Source: a virus
DNA: 29,979 nt
IMG/VR virus record: IMGVR_UViG_3300042558_001368
Span: 1 to 29,979 of that record
Strand: one strand, 5' to 3'
Below are positions 1 through 7,283 of this stretch, piece after piece. The notes beneath the pieces were generated by a model, which saw nothing but the letters and a program-made list of their open reading frames with translations, had not been told where the DNA came from and made no database searches. Each line of letters starts with the position of its first letter. The stretch's first letter is position 1. The position numbers and the translations under genes were made by a program.

Positions 1-1
1 A

Positions 2-55
2 GATGTAATAAAAATTACACCTACTACACCAGAACAGGAAATAACAAATGGCTAA
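2..55 (+). CDS. C-terminal end of an upstream gene (partial)
   Basis: An open frame enters from the left edge and reads DVIKITPTTPEQEITNG before a TAA at 53-55. It overlaps the next start by a few bases, as most neighbours here do. Because it precedes the lysis genes it could be the tail of a structural gene, but only 17 residues are visible and no function can be assigned. Confidence 0.5.
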   Translation, partial: DVIKITPTTPEQEITNG

Positions 56-458
56 ACAAAAACTAACGCCCGCAGATTTAGATGCTCGATTAAAGTTTAT
101 TCTAGGAATAACTCTTGGAAGTATTCTTTTTATGACAGCTCTTGGAATTATCTATGGGCTGTTGTTTGTAACACAACCTATTGGAGCTCAGTCAGAAAAT
201 GACAAAATGTTCTTCAATGTTCTAGGTAGCATTGCAACATTTATTACAGGAACACTTGCAGGAATTCTAATTGGTAACTCAGGCGCTAAAGATATTATGG
301 CAGCACAGATACAAAATAAAGAAGTAGATGCAAAAAATACACAGGCAGATAAAAAATTAGAAGCAGAAATTGATGCAACTGCAGCTCGTTTGGCAGCAAA
401 GCCAGATGGAGCAATGCCAGAAGAGCAACCAGTTGATCTAGATTGGGATAAAGACTAA
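48..458 (+). CDS. Putative holin / two-TM membrane protein
   Basis: This 136-residue protein has two hydrophobic segments, at about residues 16-42 and 56-78. They are followed by a charged, Ala/Lys/Glu-rich cytoplasmic tail. It lies directly before the endolysin (TAATG junction at 456-460). Size, two membrane spans, charged tail and position fit a phage holin that permeabilises the membrane to release the endolysin. An AGGAAA ribosome binding site precedes the ATG. The holin call rests on topology and context, since holins share little sequence. A generic membrane protein is the alternative. Confidence 0.6.
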   Translation: MAKQKLTPADLDARLKFILGITLGSILFMTALGIIYGLLFVTQPIGAQSENDKMFFNVLGSIATFITGTLAGILIGNSGAKDIMAAQIQNKEVDAKNTQADKKLEAEIDATAARLAAKPDGAMPEEQPVDLDWDKD

Positions 459-1042
459 TGGCAGAACAAGGTACAGCAGCTCGTCTAATAGAAGTTGCTA
501 CAGCAGAGCTAGGAACTATTGAAGGTCCTAAAGACAACGAAACTAAATACGGTGCTTTTATGAAAGCAAACTTCCAACCATGGTGCGGAAGTTTCGTAAA
601 CTGGTGCGGGTCAGAATCTGGCGTAAAGATTCCTAATACTGTTTACACACCAGGAGGTGCAGCAGCATTTAAAAAAGCTGGTGCTTGGATTGATGTAGAT
701 GTTGCAGATCCAGAGCCAGGAGATATAGCGTATTTTGATTTCCCTTCAGATGGCGTCGATAGAATTTCTCATGTAGGTATTGTTGTTAAAGACAATGAGG
801 ATGGAACTGTTTGGTGTATAGAAGGAAACACATCTTCAAAGAAGTCTGGAAGCCAAAGAAATGGCGGAGAAGTTTGCAAACAACTTCGTGCATATAAGAA
901 AAATAAAGCTGGCGTTTTAATTTCAATTGTAGGGTTTGGAAGACCAAAGTTTGGTGCCTCAGCAGCACCAGCAAAAGCAGCAGCCCCAGCAAAAAAAGCG
1001 GCAGCATCTAAATCAAAGAAGTGCCCTACCTGTGGCAAATGA
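458..1042 (+). CDS. CHAP-domain endolysin (peptidoglycan amidase/peptidase)
   Basis: The 194-residue protein carries a CHAP (NlpC/P60-like) fold. The catalytic Cys lies in WCGSFVNWC (about residue 43), the His in SHVGIVVKD (about residue 106), and an EGNTS segment follows at about 122-126, as in phage lysins. The family cleaves peptide cross-links or the amide bond in peptidoglycan. After about residue 165 a low-complexity Ala/Pro/Lys tail (APAKAAAPAKKAAA) ends in KCPTCGK, a CxxC pair that may bind metal or the wall. There is no signal peptide, consistent with holin-dependent export. The ATG overlaps the holin stop. Confidence 0.88.
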   Translation: MAEQGTAARLIEVATAELGTIEGPKDNETKYGAFMKANFQPWCGSFVNWCGSESGVKIPNTVYTPGGAAAFKKAGAWIDVDVADPEPGDIAYFDFPSDGVDRISHVGIVVKDNEDGTVWCIEGNTSSKKSGSQRNGGEVCKQLRAYKKNKAGVLISIVGFGRPKFGASAAPAKAAAPAKKAAASKSKKCPTCGK

Positions 1043-1185
1043 ATAAATATTCTATTAAGATAGAGATAACAGCAGTCATTGAAGCTTTTAATGAAGATGA
1101 TGCCAGAGACTATGTTAATGAAATATTTGGTACTGATGAAGAGGTTCAGTCAGTAAAAATTGCGAGTATAAAAGAGAAAAAATAG
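1039..1185 (+). CDS. Small hypothetical protein (48 aa)
   Basis: The ATG at 1039 overlaps the endolysin stop (ATGA). The protein begins MNKYSIKIEITAVIEAFNED and ends in a Lys-rich KIASIKEKK. The alternating beta-like start followed by an acidic helix resembles small phage proteins with a predicted beta-alpha-beta unit. Function is unknown. It is probably co-translated with the lysis genes. Confidence 0.6.
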   Translation: MNKYSIKIEITAVIEAFNEDDARDYVNEIFGTDEEVQSVKIASIKEKK

Positions 1186-1186
1186 C

Positions 1187-1216
1187 TTGACTTCTCTTGC
1201 TGTCGTAATGTATAAT
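1187..1216 (+). promoter_or_regulatory. Sigma-70-type promoter
   Basis: TTGACT at 1187-1192 and TATAAT at 1211-1216 are separated by 18 bp. The predicted transcript starts near 1223 and would have a leader of about 17 nt before the ATG at 1240. It separates the lysis genes from the WhiB cluster. Confidence 0.7.
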
Positions 1217-1239
1217 TGTATAGATAAGGCAATTTAAAG

Positions 1240-1461
1240 ATGCTAAACTTAACAGAGCGAGGCGTAGAAATTCTGATTAAAAGATCAAATAATTTTTACT
1301 GGAACAACTATAATTTAATAGCGTGGGAAAAAAATAGTAGCGGATATTTTAATCTCAAAGGTATTTATAGAAATAATTCCTGGGGAATCGCAAATGAGTT
1401 TCCAGTTAATTCCAAAGGTATATGGTCAATTCCGCTAAAACATGTCAGACATTTTAAATAA
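1240..1461 (+). CDS. Hypothetical protein (73 aa)
   Basis: First gene after the 1187-1216 promoter. The protein is rich in aromatic residues and Asn (for example NNFYWNNYNLIAWEKN) with alternating hydrophobic residues that suggest a small all-beta fold. It overlaps the WhiB start by 20 bp. I do not recognise the family. Its position suggests co-expression with WhiB. Confidence 0.6.
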   Translation: MLNLTERGVEILIKRSNNFYWNNYNLIAWEKNSSGYFNLKGIYRNNSWGIANEFPVNSKGIWSIPLKHVRHFK

Positions 1462-1753
1462 ATTAAATTCAGACCAAGACTCTATAAGATGGTGGGATTT
1501 AGCAGCATGCAATGGAATGGATACCAACCTATTCTTTGATAAGTATGAGTCTGATGTTCAAATGGCTAATGCAATTGATCAGTGCTGCCTATCTTGCCCA
1601 GTTATAAGCATGTGCTACAAGTCTGGAGTAGATCAAGATGAGTACGGGGTTTGGGGCGGAGTGTTCCTATCTTCTGGACTGGTTGATAAAATCAAAAATG
1701 TACATAAAACTAAAGATACATGGAAGCAGCTAAAGGTAAAGCATGGTCTCTAA
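1442..1753 (+). CDS. whiB: WhiB-family Fe-S transcriptional regulator
   Basis: This 103-residue protein has the Wbl signature: C23, then C49xxC52xxxxxC58 for a [4Fe-4S] cluster, followed by the G-V-W-G-G turn at residues 69-73. Wbl proteins occur in actinobacteria and their phages, where they bind the primary sigma factor and redirect transcription. A second Cys (C48) lies next to the ligand. The C-terminal tail is Lys-rich, as in DNA-contacting Wbl tails. The host is therefore very likely actinobacterial. It could switch transcription between phage gene sets. Confidence 0.92.
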   Translation: MSDILNKLNSDQDSIRWWDLAACNGMDTNLFFDKYESDVQMANAIDQCCLSCPVISMCYKSGVDQDEYGVWGGVFLSSGLVDKIKNVHKTKDTWKQLKVKHGL

Positions 1754-2051
1754 TGTATATGATAATAAGCACTTTAAGTATGGAATGAATCAGTGGACTG
1801 GTGAACCTAATAAGCCAGTATTCTATACAGAAGAAATGAAAAAGAAAGTATGGGAGCTAAAGAAGCCTATGTTTCTTTTAATGGATATAGTAAAGTATCC
1901 AGACTTTCTAGCGTTAAGATTGTATGAAGATAACTTCATTCAGTTTGACGGGTTAGAAAAAGAAAAAGTTATTGATTATGTTACAAAAGTTAAAAAACTA
2001 CTTGAGTCTTATGGTGTTCGAGTAGAACTTGAAGGGAAACCAACAAATTGA
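1743..2051 (+). CDS. Hypothetical protein (102 aa)
   Basis: It overlaps the end of whiB by 11 bp and the next gene by 4 bp, so it is part of the same transcript. The first half is rich in Tyr, Lys and Trp (YGMNQWTGEPNKP); the second half is predominantly helical with YLTKV/KKLLESYGV-type segments. No family is recognised. Confidence 0.65.
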   Translation: MVSNVYDNKHFKYGMNQWTGEPNKPVFYTEEMKKKVWELKKPMFLLMDIVKYPDFLALRLYEDNFIQFDGLEKEKVIDYVTKVKKLLESYGVRVELEGKPTN

Positions 2052-2287
2052 ACGAAAAAATATTTTGTTATTCATGTAATAAAACAAAGAACAAGCTTAA
2101 CTTAAAGAAGTCTTCTCTTCTACCGATTAATCTATTCCTTTGCCAAACATGCATAGACGAAAAGCTTGAGCCAAGATGGGTAGTTTTAATTGCTGGAAGG
2201 CAAAATGGACATGAATCAGTTAAGGATTTTATACAAAAAAGAAAGTACCTTGGATCAGAGATAACAGCTTCAGAGTTATTAATTTAA
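2048..2287 (+). CDS. Small zinc-ribbon protein (79 aa)
   Basis: It starts with TTG inside the TTGA overlap with the upstream stop. Two CxxC pairs (CYSC near residue 7 and CQTC near residue 32) form a four-Cys zinc ribbon, followed by a helical region ending in SELLI. A nucleic-acid or protein-binding role is plausible for this architecture but is not shown. It is translationally coupled to the gene before it. Confidence 0.65.
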   Translation: MNEKIFCYSCNKTKNKLNLKKSSLLPINLFLCQTCIDEKLEPRWVVLIAGRQNGHESVKDFIQKRKYLGSEITASELLI

Positions 2288-2300
2288 ACTAAATATAAGG

Positions 2301-2311
2301 TATAATATGAT
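2301..2311 (+). promoter_or_regulatory. -10 region before the 2317 gene
   Basis: Overlapping TATAAT (2301-2306) and TATGAT (2306-2311) hexamers lie 5-10 bases before the ATG at 2317, and there is no ribosome binding site between. A leaderless or near-leaderless transcript is likely. No good -35 hexamer is apparent. Confidence 0.45.
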
Positions 2312-2316
2312 ATATA

Positions 2317-2631
2317 ATGGAAATATCATACATAACCATAGTGGTTTCAATATTAGCGGCAAGCCTAAGTGGTTTTGGAACTGCTATTATTGCTGGAATT
2401 AGGGACGCCAAAAAAGAAAGAATTAGGCGGGAAGAAAAAGAAAAAGACCAGCTTAGATTAGATATAAAAGACCTTAAAATAGAGTTATATCAATTAGAAA
2501 AAGAATTAACTGAGTGGAAAGACAAATATTATAAAGCCATTCAAGATTTAATTGAAATGAAGTCTGAATTAGATAGTGTAATTAATCAATTAAATCACTT
2601 AGAATATCATGAGATGCTGGACACAGAATAA
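2317..2631 (+). CDS. Membrane-anchored coiled-coil protein (104 aa)
   Basis: A single N-terminal membrane segment (about residues 4-26) is followed by a basic patch (DAKKERIRREEKEK) and a long charged helix with heptad-like Leu/Ile spacing through residue 95. The topology (N-anchor, coiled coil) recalls spanin i-subunits or other phage envelope proteins. The distance from the lysis genes and the lack of an o-spanin make that uncertain. It is probably expressed from the -10 region immediately upstream. Confidence 0.6.
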   Translation: MEISYITIVVSILAASLSGFGTAIIAGIRDAKKERIRREEKEKDQLRLDIKDLKIELYQLEKELTEWKDKYYKAIQDLIEMKSELDSVINQLNHLEYHEMLDTE

Positions 2632-2646
2632 TTAAAATAGTACAAT
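2618..2646 (+). promoter_or_regulatory. Promoter for a leaderless proteasome-like gene
   Basis: TGGACA (2618-2623) and TACAAT (2641-2646) have a 17-bp spacer. Six bases separate the -10 from the ATG at 2653, so the transcript should begin at or next to the start codon. Confidence 0.65.
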
Positions 2647-2652
2647 AAAGGT

Positions 2653-3210
2653 ATGACTTGTATTGTTGCTATTGCCCAGAGTGGTGTCGTTTATATGGCA
2701 TCAGATCATGCTGCCTCAGATGATAAAACTGGTTGGATCCTGTCAAGAAAAGAACCAAAGTGTTTTAAAGTTGGTCAGTATGCTATTGCATTTACAGATT
2801 CATTTCGCATGGGGCAAATTCTTCAGTATATGTGGACTCCACCAAAATACACACCAACAAAAACTAATTCTGGATTAGATAAGTTTATGAGAACTAAGTT
2901 TGTTGATTCAGTCAAGGCTGCATTTAAAGAGCATGGATATGGAAGCATCGGATCATCCTCTGAGGAAGATACTGGTGGAATTTTTATAGTAGGCCTTGAA
3001 GGTAGAATCTTTACTATAGATGAAGACTTTCATGTTGGAGAAAACATAGTAAACTATATGGCAGAAGGAAGCGGCGGACAGATAGCACTAGGAGCACTTC
3101 ATGCTACAAAGAATCAAAAGAACCCAAGACTCAGGCTTAAAGCAGCATTAGAAGCAGCAACTGAGTTTAATATGAGCGTAGCTGCCCCCTATACATACAT
3201 TCAAGTTTAG
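2653..3210 (+). CDS. Proteasome/HslV-like Ntn-hydrolase peptidase
   Basis: The 185-residue protein begins M-T-C-I-V-A-I. Removal of Met would expose Thr1, the nucleophile of proteasome beta and HslV subunits. Counting from Thr1, Asp17 lies in MASDHAAS as in the family, and a Lys in the KEPKCFKVG segment (about position 35) is the Lys33 candidate. A GSGGQIALGAL loop follows at about 138. The length is close to HslV (about 175). It would form a self-compartmentalised threonine peptidase, though no partner ATPase is visible here. One oddity: the family's Gly after the AF(T/A) strand is Asp here (AFTDSF). Its partner could be the host ATPase ring, or it may act alone. Confidence 0.75.
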   Translation: MTCIVAIAQSGVVYMASDHAASDDKTGWILSRKEPKCFKVGQYAIAFTDSFRMGQILQYMWTPPKYTPTKTNSGLDKFMRTKFVDSVKAAFKEHGYGSIGSSSEEDTGGIFIVGLEGRIFTIDEDFHVGENIVNYMAEGSGGQIALGALHATKNQKNPRLRLKAALEAATEFNMSVAAPYTYIQV

Positions 3211-3212
3211 TG

Positions 3213-3218
3213 TATAAT
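3213..3218 (+). promoter_or_regulatory. -10 box for the 3225 gene
   Basis: TATAAT lies exactly six bases before the ATG at 3225, predicting a leaderless mRNA. The -35 is weak (TATACA at 3190-3195, 17-bp spacer). Confidence 0.55.
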
Positions 3219-3224
3219 TAGTTA

Positions 3225-3437
3225 ATGGATATAAACGACTTAAGACCAGACTATTCAAAATCAATGGACATAAGAGGTGTACCAACACATGTATGTCCAT
3301 GCGGTTGTGAAATATGGAACCTTAAAGTTATTTTTGATAGTTGTGAAATTGCAACTTATTTTTTAGATATGGAGTGTGCTAATTGTGGCACACTGGCAAC
3401 AGCACCAACGCCACTGGATAGAGAAGAAGAAGAATGA
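3225..3437 (+). CDS. Small zinc-binding protein (70 aa)
   Basis: Four to five cysteines in CPCGCE (residues 24-28) and CANCG (about 51-54) form a zinc ribbon. The tail is acidic (DREEEE). It probably starts on a leaderless transcript. It overlaps the next ORF (ATGA at 3434-3437). No specific family is recognised. Confidence 0.65.
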   Translation: MDINDLRPDYSKSMDIRGVPTHVCPCGCEIWNLKVIFDSCEIATYFLDMECANCGTLATAPTPLDREEEE

Positions 3438-3613
3438 GATCACAAAGAAGAATTGACATGCTAGAACTTGAACTGTACAAAATTAGAATTGAATTAGATA
3501 TAATGCACGAAATAATGAGCAACGTTATAAACGTACAGACCCAAGCGGCGGAAGCAAGAAATATGGATTCTGGCAAGTGGTATCCACGCAAAAACCCAAA
3601 TCAGAATTCCTGA
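3434..3613 (+). CDS. Small coiled-coil protein (59 aa)
   Basis: The ATG at 3434 overlaps the upstream stop (ATGA). The protein starts MRSQRRIDMLELELYKIRI, a charged helix with Leu/Ile heptads, and ends in a polar GKWYPRKNPNQNS tail. Function is unknown; the strict overlap supports translation. Confidence 0.6.
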   Translation: MRSQRRIDMLELELYKIRIELDIMHEIMSNVINVQTQAAEARNMDSGKWYPRKNPNQNS

Positions 3614-3617
3614 TCTG

Positions 3618-3646
3618 TTGACAAACACCACTCTATTTAGTAAGAT
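3618..3646 (+). promoter_or_regulatory. Promoter for the secreted protease
   Basis: TTGACA (3618-3623), a 17-bp spacer and TAAGAT (3641-3646) are followed after seven bases by the ATG at 3654. An upstream TTG lies in this same frame but is the -35 itself, so the true start is 3654 and the transcript is leaderless. Confidence 0.75.
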
Positions 3647-3653
3647 TAGCTTT

Positions 3654-4619
3654 ATGAAAAAACTAATAGCTACTATGGCACTAATCGCCACAACAATCGC
3701 AATCACAGTAATGCCTGCACAGGCAAATCTAAAGCCAAAAACAGTTGTACCAACATTGGCTATTTTAGACACAGCATTAGACACATCAATCCCATCAATT
3801 AAGTCAAGACTAGTTGCTGAGGTATGCATTTTAGATTGGGCATCATGTCCCAACAAAACTAAATTTATGGAGGGAACAGGAGCATCAGTTCTTCCAATTA
3901 GCATGTTATCAACAAATAACTTTAACCATGGAACACAAATGGCTTCTGCAGCAATTGCAGCTAATCCAAACATTAATATCGTATTCATTAGAATTGTTGG
4001 CAATACATCAAAGGGCCAAGTACAAACTTATGGACTCAATACTCTTGTCAATGCTTTAACATGGGTTAATAACAACAAAGCTAAGTACAATATTGTAGCA
4101 GTTGCATCAGCACATGCTACAAATGCTCCAGTTATTAAGAGAAGCGCTTCATCTGCTTATTGTCTGCCAACAGCAGTCGATACAGTAATTTCTAATTTAA
4201 ATAACTCTGGCGTACCAGTATTCTTTCCTTCTGGAAATAGTGGTGGAAATACAAGCATGAATGGCAAGATCGAATGGCCAGCATGTATTAGCCAGTCAAT
4301 TGCAGTTGGTGGAGTTGAAACTCTAAATCTAGATAAGCCTCAAGTTTCTTTAACAAGCAACTATGATGTTAACCTTGTAGATCTATGGGGTGAAATTCAG
4401 CAGCCAACAATTTATCCTGGAAATGTTAGTGGATATTCTTATGGAACATCTGTTTCTGTTCAAGTAATTGCTGCAAAGTACGTACAATTAAAGACCATGA
4501 AGCCAACGCTGACATCAACAGAGCTAATTTCATTAATGAAGAAAGCTTCTGATCCAGTAGAAAACTCTTATGGACAAAACGTTTATCTGTTTAACTTGAG
4601 TAAAGTAATCAATGGATAG
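3654..4619 (+). CDS. Secreted subtilisin-like (S8) serine protease
   Basis: The 321-residue protein has a Sec signal peptide: MKK start, hydrophobic core to about residue 20, and cleavage near PAQA-NL. The S8 triad is visible: Asp39 in AILDTALD, His92 in NHGTQMASAA, Asn195 (oxyanion hole) in FFPSGNSGG, and Ser266 in YSYGTSVSV. The protein is short for a full subtilase and lacks an obvious pro-domain. It should act outside the membrane on host surface or envelope proteins. Start choice: the promoter at 3618-3646 and the signal peptide both favour 3654. Such proteases are not a usual phage lysis gene. It overlaps the next ORF by eight bases. Confidence 0.85.
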   Translation: MKKLIATMALIATTIAITVMPAQANLKPKTVVPTLAILDTALDTSIPSIKSRLVAEVCILDWASCPNKTKFMEGTGASVLPISMLSTNNFNHGTQMASAAIAANPNINIVFIRIVGNTSKGQVQTYGLNTLVNALTWVNNNKAKYNIVAVASAHATNAPVIKRSASSAYCLPTAVDTVISNLNNSGVPVFFPSGNSGGNTSMNGKIEWPACISQSIAVGGVETLNLDKPQVSLTSNYDVNLVDLWGEIQQPTIYPGNVSGYSYGTSVSVQVIAAKYVQLKTMKPTLTSTELISLMKKASDPVENSYGQNVYLFNLSKVING

Positions 4620-4821
4620 TAAGTTAACTATACTTGAAGAAATAATCAAGGAGATTGGTGAGGAGTTGTACCAGAAATGGTACAACGCCCTCGCCATTGA
4701 AGATAGAACAGAAGAAGCATCAAAAGCAATGTCTACAAATGCTGGTGAGACAGCCTTGTGGGTAATCCAAACATTTATGAATAAGTTTAATAATGCAGCG
4801 GACGAACTAAAGGGAGAGTAA
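4612..4821 (+). CDS. Hypothetical helical protein (69 aa)
   Basis: It begins inside the protease stop region (overlap of eight bases) and is mostly helical (ILEEIIKEIGEELYQKWYNA). The length and helix pattern resemble small all-alpha phage proteins, but no motif fixes a role. It precedes the thioredoxin by one base. Confidence 0.6.
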   Translation: MDSKLTILEEIIKEIGEELYQKWYNALAIEDRTEEASKAMSTNAGETALWVIQTFMNKFNNAADELKGE

Positions 4822-4822
4822 G

Positions 4823-5125
4823 TTGATAGTTACAGATGAAAGTTTCAATAGGGTTCTAGATTCTCATAATTTAGTCCTTATTGATTTTTGGGCTCCATGG
4901 TGCGGACCATGCTTAAAGGTGTCTCCCATACTAGATGAGATATCTAAAGAGCGTGGATTATGGGTCGGCAAGTTAAATGTTGATGAGAATCCTATAAAAT
5001 CAGCAGAATACTCTGTAACATCTATCCCTTATATGGTACTATTTAAGTCTGGGAAGCCAGTAAAAACTATTACTGGTGCAAAACCTAAGCATGTTATGCT
5101 AGAAGAGCTTTCGGAATGGATCTAG
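4823..5125 (+). CDS. trxA: Thioredoxin
   Basis: This 100-residue thioredoxin fold has the active site W-C-G-P-C (about residues 26-30) after DFWAP. The cis-Pro motif VTSIPYMVLFKSGKPV is followed by a final helix. It reduces disulfides and could serve phage enzymes such as ribonucleotide reductase or polymerase (T7 uses host TrxA). It starts with TTG at 4823 behind an AAGGGAGAG ribosome binding site. It has no signal peptide and is cytosolic. Thioredoxin-like proteins are frequent in phages. Confidence 0.93.
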   Translation: MIVTDESFNRVLDSHNLVLIDFWAPWCGPCLKVSPILDEISKERGLWVGKLNVDENPIKSAEYSVTSIPYMVLFKSGKPVKTITGAKPKHVMLEELSEWI

Positions 5126-5310
5126 AAAACATAGGTTCAGATCATCTAGAGTTTGAAATATGGCTCAAAAGTGGTTACGACAGAGGCTGGATATCTGATG
5201 TATTTTGCGATACACATGATGGGCCACCTTTAACAGATGAAGAAATGCAAGAATGGGAAGAAGGAGGAGATCCCTGCTCTTTCCATGTAAAAATAAATGC
5301 ACTACATTAA
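5116..5310 (+). CDS. Small acidic actinophage-type protein (64 aa)
   Basis: It overlaps the thioredoxin end by ten bases. Its middle reads SDVFCDTHDGPPLTDEEMQE, followed by WEEGGDPCSF. The pattern CxTHDGxPxT followed by a GGDPC tail is one I associate with conserved uncharacterised actinophage proteins. Two Cys and one His may bind metal. Function is unknown. Confidence 0.65.
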   Translation: MDLENIGSDHLEFEIWLKSGYDRGWISDVFCDTHDGPPLTDEEMQEWEEGGDPCSFHVKINALH

Positions 5311-5358
5311 ATTTCTGTAATCGCAAAGGTCACAGAGGAAATAAGGAGAATAAATTAA

Positions 5359-6603
5359 ATGAACTCATTTAAAAAAATCGCTCTAGCCGTGGTTGCAGCC
5401 ATGACTTTGGGCACAATGGTAGCAACACCTGCAAGTGCTAACACCATGTCAGTTGTAGCATCCACATGGAATGCTGCAAAAACAGGTGGCGCAGGGTACG
5501 ACACTCCAGCAACTGCTGGAACAGCGCTAACGACTGCAATCGTACGTCCAGTACCTGCAGACAACACTGTTGACAATACAGACGTTGTTCAGATCGTGGC
5601 AACAGTAGTAGCAGGAACATCAGTTACTGCAACTTCAACAAATGCAACAATCGTATCTGCACTACACTCAACTGCTGCACCAGTAGGAGCAACATCAGGA
5701 TCATCATCTTTGACAGTTGCAACTGGTACAGGAACAACAGCAACATTTTATGTCTACACAAAGACAACAGCAATTGGAACAATTGTAATTACAAATGGCC
5801 CAGTAACTTTGACATACTATGTTCAAGGTACTGCTGGTCTTATTAATAATCTAACAGTTTCTGCTCCTGCTACAGGCGCTGCAGGAACAAGACAAGATAT
5901 TACAGTATCTGCAACAGATGTATTTGGCAACAAGGTGTCTGGCAAGTCAATTACTGCAACAGTGTTTGCTGCTACAGCAGTTATGGATACAGCAACAGCA
6001 ACAACTGGTGCAACTCTTTCAGACTTTGGAGTTGCAACATTTAAGGCAACGCTTCCAGCTGCTGGAACACGATCACTAATCACATTTAGTCCAACAACTG
6101 CTGGAGATGCAACCACTACCGATGTAGTTGGTCTACCTGCTCGTGTACTAGCGCCATTCGCAGAGATTGCAGTTCGTGATCTAGTATCAGAACTTGCTGC
6201 TGAGAAGGCTGCAAAAGATGCAGCACTCGCCGCTAAGGCTGTATCAGATGCTGCAGTTGTAAAGGCTGCTGCGGATGCAGTTGCTGCTAAGGCTGTTTCA
6301 GATGCTGCTCTTGCAAAGGCTGCTGCGGATGCAGTTGCTGCCAAGACTGCCTCAGATAAAGCACTTGCAGATGCAAAGACTGCTTCAGATGCAGCACTTG
6401 CTGCTGAGAAGGCTGCTTCTGCTAAGGCACTTGCTGATGCAAAGACTGCACACGATGCAGTTGTCCTTGCTAAGGATGCAGCTATTGCTAAGCTGACAGC
6501 AGACAATGCTAAAGCACTTGCTTCTTTAAAGAAGTCATTCAATGCACTCGCTACAAAGTGGAATGCAAAGAATCCAAAAGCTAAGGTAACCCTAGTTAAG
6601 TAA
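5359..6603 (+). CDS. Secreted surface protein: Ig-like domain plus Ala-rich coiled coil
   Basis: A 414-residue protein with a Sec signal peptide (cleavage near PASA-NT, residue 27). Residues about 30-165 are Thr/Ala-rich beta structure. Residues about 170-270 resemble a bacterial Ig-like (Big_1) domain, with the motif DVFGNKVSGKSITATV. Residues about 280-395 are an Ala/Lys/Asp coiled coil built of 10-12 residue imperfect repeats (ADAVAAKAVSDAALAK). It ends KAKVTLVK without a sortase motif or anchor. It is likely exported to the cell surface. An AAGGAG ribosome binding site lies 11 bases before the ATG. Similar proteins occur in actinobacterial genomes, so host origin is possible. Confidence 0.75.
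   Translation: MNSFKKIALAVVAAMTLGTMVATPASANTMSVVASTWNAAKTGGAGYDTPATAGTALTTAIVRPVPADNTVDNTDVVQIVATVVAGTSVTATSTNATIVSALHSTAAPVGATSGSSSLTVATGTGTTATFYVYTKTTAIGTIVITNGPVTLTYYVQGTAGLINNLTVSAPATGAAGTRQDITVSATDVFGNKVSGKSITATVFAATAVMDTATATTGATLSDFGVATFKATLPAAGTRSLITFSPTTAGDATTTDVVGLPARVLAPFAEIAVRDLVSELAAEKAAKDAALAAKAVSDAAVVKAAADAVAAKAVSDAALAKAAADAVAAKTASDKALADAKTASDAALAAEKAASAKALADAKTAHDAVVLAKDAAIAKLTADNAKALASLKKSFNALATKWNAKNPKAKVTLVK
6190..6500 (+). repeat. Ala-rich imperfect coding repeat
   Basis: DNA encoding (G/A)CTGCAGAT-GCA-type segments recurs through the Ala-rich coiled coil of the 5359 gene, with GCTAAGGCT and GCTGCGGATGCAG words repeated. It is coding, not an independent element, and probably grew by slippage. 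Confidence 0.6.
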
Positions 6604-6607
6604 TTTT

Positions 6608-6637
6608 TTAAGGGCAGTGGGAAACCACTGCCCTTAA
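6608..6637 (+). terminator. Stem-loop terminator candidate
   Basis: A 13-bp perfect stem (TTAAGGGCAGTGG with CCACTGCCCTTAA) closes on a GAAA tetraloop right after the surface protein gene. A T-tract is not present after the stem on the + strand, so it may be a U-tail-less actinobacterial terminator or an mRNA-stabilising hairpin. Confidence 0.65.
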
Positions 6638-6651
6638 TTAGGGAAACTGAT

Positions 6652-7281
6652 ATGAATTTACTTTTAGAATTTAAAAAAGCAGCCATAAATGAAGAAGCTG
6701 TTTTGATTAAAGATTATTTTAAAACAGAATTTACTTGGCAAAATGTTTTAGATTTTGTATACGATCAAACAAAAATAAATAACCCTGACCTGGAATCAAA
6801 AAATAAGGAACAGGGCCCAGGCGTAGACACATACGGTAATATTCTAGCCCAAAAACCTATGTGGCTTGCTCCTCAAACTGGATTAGTCTGGGAACATTTT
6901 CCTGAAATGAAAGATTTTTTAGTTAAGATAAATAAAGAATCAGGTTTTAATGCAGACTTTTCAAATTGTAATTATTATAAAGAATGGGATGCCAGAGGAT
7001 GTACCTGCGGAGCTTTGTGGCACACAGAAGGCATAAAAGTTTCATTGGGAGAAAAATCTGTAGGAGAGCATAGCGACCCTTGGCCAGCTTGCTACCTTCA
7101 ATCAATTGGTACTTCTTTTTGGGAAATAAAAGGAAAAAACTCAACAACAACTTATGAGTTAAAAGAGGGAGACCTATTGTTTTTCCCTAAAAAAACAACA
7201 CATCGTGTTTGGGCCCCTGGCCCAAGGACAGGTTTTCTAGTAAATGCTGATAGAAATAATCCTATTGCGGATGATCTTTAA
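6652..7281 (+). CDS. 2OG/Fe(II) oxygenase-like protein, JmjC/cupin type
   Basis: 209 residues. The cupin core shows an HxD facial-triad pair (H140-S-D142 in GEHSDPW) and the distal His184 (TTHRVWAPG). Arg192 in PRTGFLVN is the likely 2-oxoglutarate partner. A GDLLFFP strand sits before the distal His as in JmjC/2OG folds. It would couple 2OG decarboxylation to hydroxylation of an unknown substrate. Cysteines at 106, 117 and 119 are unusual. AGGGAA precedes the ATG by seven bases. It is the first of five such enzymes in the window. Confidence 0.7.
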   Translation: MNLLLEFKKAAINEEAVLIKDYFKTEFTWQNVLDFVYDQTKINNPDLESKNKEQGPGVDTYGNILAQKPMWLAPQTGLVWEHFPEMKDFLVKINKESGFNADFSNCNYYKEWDARGCTCGALWHTEGIKVSLGEKSVGEHSDPWPACYLQSIGTSFWEIKGKNSTTTYELKEGDLLFFPKKTTHRVWAPGPRTGFLVNADRNNPIADDL

Positions 7282-7283
7282 AA

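Noticed and set aside
1443-1464. TGTCAG followed by an AT-rich hexamer on the + strand
   Set aside because: It is the start of whiB (ATGTCAGAC) and the hexamer is ATAAAT; no gene is aligned to it.
3618-3653. N-terminal extension of the protease from a TTG at 3618
   Set aside because: The TTG is the -35 element (TTGACA) and the extension would bury the signal peptide.
5823-6686. 287-aa open frame on the - strand
   Set aside because: It mirrors the Ala-rich coding sequence of the 5359 gene; GCx-rich codons suppress stops on the opposite strand. No ribosome binding site or family.
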